Of a DNA stretch of 64,000 nucleotides, positions 60,091-64,000 are shown piece after piece. Made by a program: the position numbers and the translations under genes. The notes beneath the pieces were generated by a model. It saw only the letters and a list, made by a program, of their open reading frames with translations. It did no database searches and was not told the origin of the DNA. The DNA is from Dechloromonas hankyongensis. GTDB lineage: Bacteria; Pseudomonadota; Gammaproteobacteria; Burkholderiales; Rhodocyclaceae. The stretch lies in assembly GCF_022012295.1 (NCBI RefSeq), contig NZ_JAKLTN010000007.1, positions 1-64,000 of the forward strand, in the 5' to 3' direction. How positions within the stretch are numbered: the first letter of the stretch is position 1; every line of letters begins with the position of its first letter.

Positions 60091-60600
60091 ATGGGCGTTG
60101 TTTTCGTAAAGACCCAGAAAGGGCATGACGAAATCGCCACGAAGGCCGGAGGGCTGTCGCCGCGCGAGCGACGGGTGCTGATCTTCGTCGACGGAAAACG
60201 ATCGGTCGAGGAGCTGCGCAGCATGCTCCTTGCCGACGACTTGCAGCACACGCTGGGCATGCTCGAGGAAGAAGGCTACATCGAGTTCCACGACCTGAGC
60301 GGCGTCGGCCCGGCCAATTCCACCCCGGTGGACCGGCTGCCGTCGATCACGGCCTTTGCCGACCTGCCGGCCGAACCGGACATGGTCCGCCTGCAGATGG
60401 CGCGCAATTTCATGACCAACACGCTGAATGCTTTCGTCGGCGCGCTGGGCACCAGTTCGCTGCTCGAACGTATCGACAAGAGTGGCGGGCACAGTGATCT
60501 GCGCGAACTGTACGACGAGTGGTATCACGCCATCGTGATGTCGCGTGACGGCAAGCGCGAGGCGGAATCCTTGCGCGCCAAGCTGCTCAACGTGATCTAG
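60091..60600 (+). CDS. Conserved-looking soluble protein, unknown function
   Basis: A 169-residue soluble protein. The N-terminal half resembles a small winged-helix or PilZ-like regulatory fold with LSPRERRVLIFVDGKRSVEELRSMLLADDLQHTLGMLEEEGYIEFHDL; this LSPRER..L..VDG...V.EL pattern recurs in uncharacterised proteobacterial regulators. The C-terminal half is helical (LQMARNFMTNTLNAFVGALGTSSLLERIDKSGGHSDLRELYDEWYHAIVMSRDGKREAESLRAKLL). I do not recognise a named family. SD TTGGAGA precedes ATG 60091. It is monocistronic, between the panD terminator and the convergent NYN gene. Confidence 0.75.
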   Translation: MGVVFVKTQKGHDEIATKAGGLSPRERRVLIFVDGKRSVEELRSMLLADDLQHTLGMLEEEGYIEFHDLSGVGPANSTPVDRLPSITAFADLPAEPDMVRLQMARNFMTNTLNAFVGALGTSSLLERIDKSGGHSDLRELYDEWYHAIVMSRDGKREAESLRAKLLNVI

Positions 60601-60619
60601 CCCCCCAAAGCCCGTAAAA

Positions 60620-60639
60620 AAGGCAGCCTCGGCTGCCTT
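60620..60639 (-). terminator. Rho-independent terminator of the NYN gene
   Basis: Stem AAGGCAGCC and GGCTGCCTT (60620-60628, 60631-60639) with a 2-nt loop. The A-run at 60616-60621 gives a U-tract only for leftward transcription, so it ends the NYN message; rightward transcription lacks a U-run. Confidence 0.75.
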
Positions 60640-60651
60640 GGCGTATTTGGA

Positions 60652-62073
60652 TCAGCCTTCCGCCTTGTCGGCGGCCTTGGGCTGGCGCGGTCGCGCCGGT
60701 CGCTTGGCCTTGGCCGGCTTCGCTTCTGCCGCCGCGGTCTCGGCCGGAGATGCTGCGCTGGCCGGCGCAGCTTCCGTCGCGGCGGACTTGCGCGGACGGC
60801 GCCCCCCCCGGCTGGGCTTATTTTCGGCCGGCGCACTGTCGGCCACCGCGACTGTCTCGACTACGATTGCAGCTTCGGTAACCGGTGCCTGTTCTCCATG
60901 CTCCCGGTCGCGGCTATTGCGGCCACGGCGGGCGCCGCGGCGGGCCTTGCCATCGGCTGCTTCGGGGGCAGGCGCCTCAACTGCCGCCGGCACAACCTCG
61001 ACAACCGCCGGCTCGACGGCTGGAGCAGGCGCCGCCTCGGCAACGGACACCGCCTCGCCGACTGCCTCGCCCGCCGGTGCACGTTCCCGATCCCGACCAT
61101 TGCGACCACGGCGACCACCTCGACGGCGCTGGTTGCCCGAGGCCTCGGCGTCCGCCGCCACCTCGTGATGAGCGGCAGCCGGCTCGGTAACTGCGGCCAC
61201 TTCGGCTTCGGCAACGACCGGCTCGATCGCCGGCGCTTCACCCTCCACGACTGCAGTAGCCGGCCGGGCCGGGGCGCGGAAGACGAAGGCGCCCTTGTCG
61301 TCGCGACCGAAGCCGAGCAGGCCACGGCCCGCCGCTTCTTCGAGCAGGTTGCCGAAGCTGCGGAAACCGTAATAGCTTTCGTTGAAGCCCGGATTGCGGC
61401 GCTTGACCACTTCCTTGAGCACGGAGGCCCAGATGCGCTCGCTCTCGCCGCGGTCGGCGATCAGGTCGACAAAGGTGGCGGACACGATATCGACCGCCTT
61501 GGCCTTGCGTTCTTCCTGTTTCTGGCTGCGGCGGGCTTCCTCTTCCGGCGAACGCTTCTCGCGTTCGCGGCGCTGACCGCCGCGATGCGCTTCGCGGTCG
61601 CGCACCAGATCGTCGTAGTAGATGAATTCGTCGCAGTTGGTGATCAGCAGGTCGGAACAGCTTTGCTTGACGCCGACGCCAATGACCTTCTTGGCGTTCT
61701 CGCGCAGCTTGGACACCAGCGGCGAAAAATCGGAATCGCCGGAAATGATCACGAAGGTATCGACGTGGGCCTTGGTGTAGCACAGGTCGAGGGCATCGAC
61801 GACCATGCGGATGTCGGCCGAATTCTTGCCGGACTGGCGGACGTGCGGGATTTCGATCAACTCGAAATTGGCCTCGTGCATGGCGGCCTTGAACCCCTTG
61901 TAGCGCTCCCAGTCGCAATAGGCCTTCTTGACCACGATGCTGCCCTTGGCGAGCAGGCGCTCGAGAACGGGACGGATGTCGAATTTTTCGTACTGCGCGT
62001 CGCGCACGCCGAGGGCGATATTCTCGAAGTCACAGAAGAGCGCCATGCTGGCGGTGTCGTTGGATGCGGCCAT
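60652..62073 (-). CDS. NYN-domain nuclease with LOTUS-like domain and Arg/Ala/Glu-rich tail
   Basis: A 473-residue protein. The N-terminal NYN (PIN-like) domain (about 8-165) has FCDFENIALG, NSADIRMVVDALDLC and VIISGDSDFSPLVSKLRE, supplying the four acidic metal ligands of this RNase fold. A LOTUS/OST-HTH-like module follows (about 195-270: DLIADRGESERIWASVLKEVVKRRNPGFNESYYGFRSFGNLLEEAAGRGLLGF). The last 190 residues are low complexity: alternating Ala/Val/Glu blocks and basic RRGGRRGRN patches that look like RNA-binding tails, as in RNase E. The gene diverges from norC. Predicted role is RNA processing or decay. Confidence 0.88.
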   Translation of the reverse strand: MAASNDTASMALFCDFENIALGVRDAQYEKFDIRPVLERLLAKGSIVVKKAYCDWERYKGFKAAMHEANFELIEIPHVRQSGKNSADIRMVVDALDLCYTKAHVDTFVIISGDSDFSPLVSKLRENAKKVIGVGVKQSCSDLLITNCDEFIYYDDLVRDREAHRGGQRREREKRSPEEEARRSQKQEERKAKAVDIVSATFVDLIADRGESERIWASVLKEVVKRRNPGFNESYYGFRSFGNLLEEAAGRGLLGFGRDDKGAFVFRAPARPATAVVEGEAPAIEPVVAEAEVAAVTEPAAAHHEVAADAEASGNQRRRGGRRGRNGRDRERAPAGEAVGEAVSVAEAAPAPAVEPAVVEVVPAAVEAPAPEAADGKARRGARRGRNSRDREHGEQAPVTEAAIVVETVAVADSAPAENKPSRGGRRPRKSAATEAAPASAASPAETAAAEAKPAKAKRPARPRQPKAADKAEG

Positions 62074-62185
62074 TCAAATGCTTTCAGCTTGAGGAGGCCC
62101 AAGTATACCGTCTCTCACCCTACCGTCAGAGGGGGAATGCGCCGCCCGCCGGCTTCCGCTGCTGACGGCTTTTCCGGCAGATTCT

Positions 62186-62201
62186 TGGCGCATTTTTAGC
62201 A
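62186..62201 (+). promoter_or_regulatory. Candidate sigma-54 promoter of norCB
   Basis: TGGCGC-N5-TAGCA at 62186-62201 keeps the diagnostic GG at -24 and GC at -12 with correct spacing; consensus is TGGCAC-N5-TTGCA, so two mismatches. The start would be near 62212, giving a leader of about 62 nt. NorR-type NO-responsive activators drive sigma-54 norB promoters in related betaproteobacteria. No FNR/DNR dyad was found in the region. Confidence 0.45.
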
Positions 62202-62273
62202 GGCATCAAAGCCGCACACGGGTGGTGCAAATAACATCGACCCGCCAAACAATTTCCGAAAGGGGGAAAGACA

Positions 62274-64000
<1,727 letters not shown>

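Noticed and set aside
62100..62273. FNR/DNR box (TTGAT-N4-ATCAA) before norC
   Set aside because: TTGGC and ATCAA pieces exist near 62185-62209, but their spacing does not form the dyad.

Overview
The window is a stretch of GC-rich chromosome that looks betaproteobacterial. The gene content best fits the Rhodocyclales (a Dechloromonas/Azonexus-like denitrifier), judged from protein family features only. Supporting marks are c-type cytochromes, a NosR/NirI-family protein, a norCB nitric oxide reductase cut by the right edge, CreBC/CreD, many two-component systems, and FeeM-type N-acyl amino acid synthase and DUF3108 proteins. Genes are tightly packed with 1-4 nt start/stop overlaps. No rRNA, tRNA, CRISPR array, intact insertion sequence or prophage is visible.

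Layout. 1-3.6 kb: the pntB 3' end, a leftward coaBC-dut-cytochrome c operon, then radC, rpmB and rpmG. 3.6-6.8 kb: dsbB, an RstA/RstB-like two-component pair and two tiny ORFs with their own promoter and terminator. 6.9-14.7 kb: a TonB-dependent receptor and a six-gene leftward operon (dedA, lipoprotein, purN, DUF3108, rsmB-like, mscS). 14.7-19.6 kb: mutL-DUF1232-miaA rightward, purM and rlpA-like leftward. 19.7-28.3 kb is signalling-rich: a heme-c chemoreceptor, creB-MOSC-creC, a Sel1 protein with an ExbB-like/DUF2149 motor pair, and a NarX/NarL-type pair. 28.4-32 kb: SRPBCC, MerR plus carboxymuconolactone decarboxylase, nosR-like. 32-39 kb: tyrS, then a NemR-type repressor and its electrophile-response genes (nemA, DMT exporter, luciferase-like oxidoreductase, MFS). 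39-41.4 kb: FeeM-like synthase, an AT-richer GNAT gene, RidA.

41.5-47.5 kb is a leftward signalling operon: a FIST protein, a soluble histidine kinase, a REC-DUF3369-GGDEF*-EAL response regulator and a DUF3943 outer-membrane-type protein. The order matches NosP-type nitric oxide sensing modules. 47.8-52.5 kb: a TMEM175-like channel, creD behind a textbook CreB tag, a GH3 remnant and ovoA (ovothiol synthesis). 52.7-60 kb: hda, HAD phosphatase, a cyclic-nucleotide-gated MscS channel, pcnB, folK, panB, panC, panD. 60-64 kb: an unknown protein, an NYN nuclease with a basic tail, and norCB.

A recurring theme is redox and nitrogen-oxide biology: norCB, a nosR homologue, the NosP-like module, a heme chemoreceptor, OvoA, NemR/NemA and DsbB. 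The strongest candidates for something new are the FIST-HK-EAL operon, the DUF2149/ExbB-like motor with a Sel1 partner, and the small-peptide operon downstream of the RstAB-like pair.
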